A DNA stretch of 64,000 bases from NCBI GenBank assembly GCA_031296935.1, contig JAVDPD010000001.1, positions 1 through 64,000 on the forward strand, given 5' to 3'. Below the pieces are notes generated by a model. The model searched no databases. It saw only the letters and a list, made by a program, of their open reading frames with translations, and was not told the DNA's origin. Of the stretch, positions 63,050 through 64,000 are shown in pieces (the first letter of the stretch is position 1; each line of letters begins with the position of its first letter). Origin of the DNA: Cerasicoccus maritimus. GTDB taxonomy: Bacteria; Verrucomicrobiota; Verrucomicrobiia; Opitutales; Cerasicoccaceae. A program made the translations under genes and the position numbers.

Positions 63050-64000
63050 TGAGCGGTGGCGGGCTGAGGTTGGGCGACGGGAACCATCAGGTAGCACTTG
63101 TCATTGGGGCGCACGCGCTCGGGAACTTTGATGCTGAAGACATCGCCGGACTTCACTTTTTCCACGGGACCGGCATCGAGGTGAATGGCCTCCACCTTGC
63201 CTTCGACGACGCCGCTCGTTTCGCCGATAATGACAAATTCGTCGCCGACTTTGACTTCGCGGATGGCCTTGATTTCCGCCACGCCGATCTTCGCGTAGTA
63301 ATGCGTCACGTGGCCAGCCATGAGCTTCTGGTGAGTCGCCTTGGAGCCATAGGCGTTCGACCAGCCTTGCTGGCGGCCGAGGTAATAACCGCTCGAATGA
63401 TCGCGGTTGTAAACCTTTTTGAGGTCGCCCTGAAGCTGCTCGACAAACTGCGGGTTATACGCGCCAGCGTGAATCGCATCGACTGCTCGGCGGTAGGCGC
63501 GGATGACGAGCTTTACGTATTCGGGTGAGCGCGCGCGGCCTTCGATCTTTAGCGTGTGGACGCCGGCGTCGATGACTTGGTCGAGAAATTCAATCGTGGA
63601 AATATCGCTCGGCGACATGACGAAGTTGTTGTCCACTTCGAGCTGCTGGCCGGTTTCCTTGTCGGTAACGATGTATTCCTTGCGGCAGTTTTGGATGCAC
63701 GCGCCGCGGTTGGCCGAGGCGTTGTCCGTGTAAAGCGACATGCCGCAGCGGCCCGACACCGCGATGCACAACGCGCCGTGAGCAAAGGCTTCGATCTCCA
63801 CAATGCGGCCGCTCGGTCCACGCAAATCCGCGGCGACGACCTGCTGCCGAATCTTGCGAATCAGCGACAGGTTGAGCTCGCGCGCCAGCACGATGCGGTC
63901 GGCAAACTGCGCGTAAAATTTAAACGACTCGAAATTGGAAACGGACAGCTGCGTGGACAAGTGAACTTCCAAACCGAGCTCGCGGGCCTTCAGGATGCAT
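63046..64000 (-). CDS. U32 family peptidase-like protein (tRNA/rRNA hydroxylation type), 5' end missing
   Basis: Partial gene running off the right edge; at least 317 codons are present. The reading frame continues to the edge (…[19 protein letters not shown]), so the apparent TTG start at 63972 is internal. The U32 signature is seen in [55 protein letters not shown] and the C-terminal barrel ending near [11 protein letters not shown]. Characterised members (TrhP, RlhA) hydroxylate tRNA or 23S rRNA using an Fe-S centre; the ATGA-coupled ferredoxin fits an electron donor for such a reaction. Collagenase-type peptidase annotations are less likely here. Confidence 0.88.
   Translation of the reverse strand, partial: CILKARELGLEVHLSTQLSVSNFESFKFYAQFADRIVLARELNLSLIRKIRQQVVAADLRGPSGRIVEIEAFAHGALCIAVSGRCGMSLYTDNASANRGACIQNCRKEYIVTDKETGQQLEVDNNFVMSPSDISTIEFLDQVIDAGVHTLKIEGRARSPEYVKLVIRAYRRAVDAIHAGAYNPQFVEQLQGDLKKVYNRDHSSGYYLGRQQGWSNAYGSKATHQKLMAGHVTHYYAKIGVAEIKAIREVKVGDEFVIIGETSGVVEGKVEAIHLDAGPVEKVKSGDVFSIKVPERVRPNDKCYLMVPVAQPQPATAQ

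Overview
The window reads as chromosomal DNA of a GC-rich, Gram-negative member of the Verrucomicrobiota, most likely a marine Opitutia-type bacterium. The evidence is two PEP-CTERM sorted surface proteins, many lipoproteins, a secreted PL6 alginate/chondroitin-type lyase, a sulfotransferase, menaquinone genes, and several families of palindromic repeats. The organism assignment is inference from gene style; no rRNA or tRNA gene was recognised.

Layout. 0.2-1.2 kb: an MDR enoyl reductase. 1.3-12.2 kb: one long minus-strand chemosensory operon in the order MCP, MCP, CheW, CheR-TPR, CheW, CheA-REC, CheB. This matches the surface-sensing Wsp system (WspA-F), but no WspR diguanylate cyclase lies in the window. 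12.3-15.4 kb: a secreted protein, hisC and a CNNM/CorC transporter-like gene. 15.5-19.2 kb: two SPFH membrane proteins and a putative winged-helix membrane protein, interrupted by a GxxExxY gene in a palindromic cassette. 19.3-27.4 kb: menF-menD, metG, a ferredoxin, an Smr protein, purK and a lipoprotein cytochrome c. 27.6-31.3 kb: a PEP-CTERM protein, the PL6 lyase and a small lipoprotein. 31.4-38.7 kb: an EF-G paralogue, an HxlR regulator with an azoreductase, uridine kinase and a MidA-like methyltransferase. 38.8-46.9 kb: DsbD, an SpoU methyltransferase, a glycosyltransferase, three envelope proteins and MsrA. 47.1-51.6 kb: a large repeat-rich PEP-CTERM protein and a sulfotransferase. 51.6-56.6 kb: an NfeD/flotillin (FloA) operon. 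56.9-64 kb: an aldose-epimerase-like protein, GDPD, an RmlD-like reductase, FabV, PpnP, and a ferredoxin overlapping a U32 peptidase gene that runs off the window.

The most unusual content is not the genes but the repeats. (1) A GxxExxY (PD-(D/E)XK-like) gene sits between inverted arms built from a 9-10 nt periodic motif. Related elements with the same architecture but no gene occur elsewhere, so the gene-bearing form looks like an autonomous or parental version of a dispersed element. (2) GTAG-tagged REP/REPIN elements occur in several sequence types, one nested inside another. (3) A family of short triloop hairpins keeps perfect pairing while the stem sequences differ between copies. These hairpins occur in arrays and inside one REPIN. 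(4) A roughly 266 bp MITE is present in two near-identical copies, each supplying the stop codon of the gene in front of it. Nearly all of these elements lie within about 0-25 nt downstream of a stop codon, suggesting a shared role in, or tolerance at, mRNA 3' ends.

Most coding calls rest on recognisable motifs and family resemblance read by eye. No database search or structure prediction was run.
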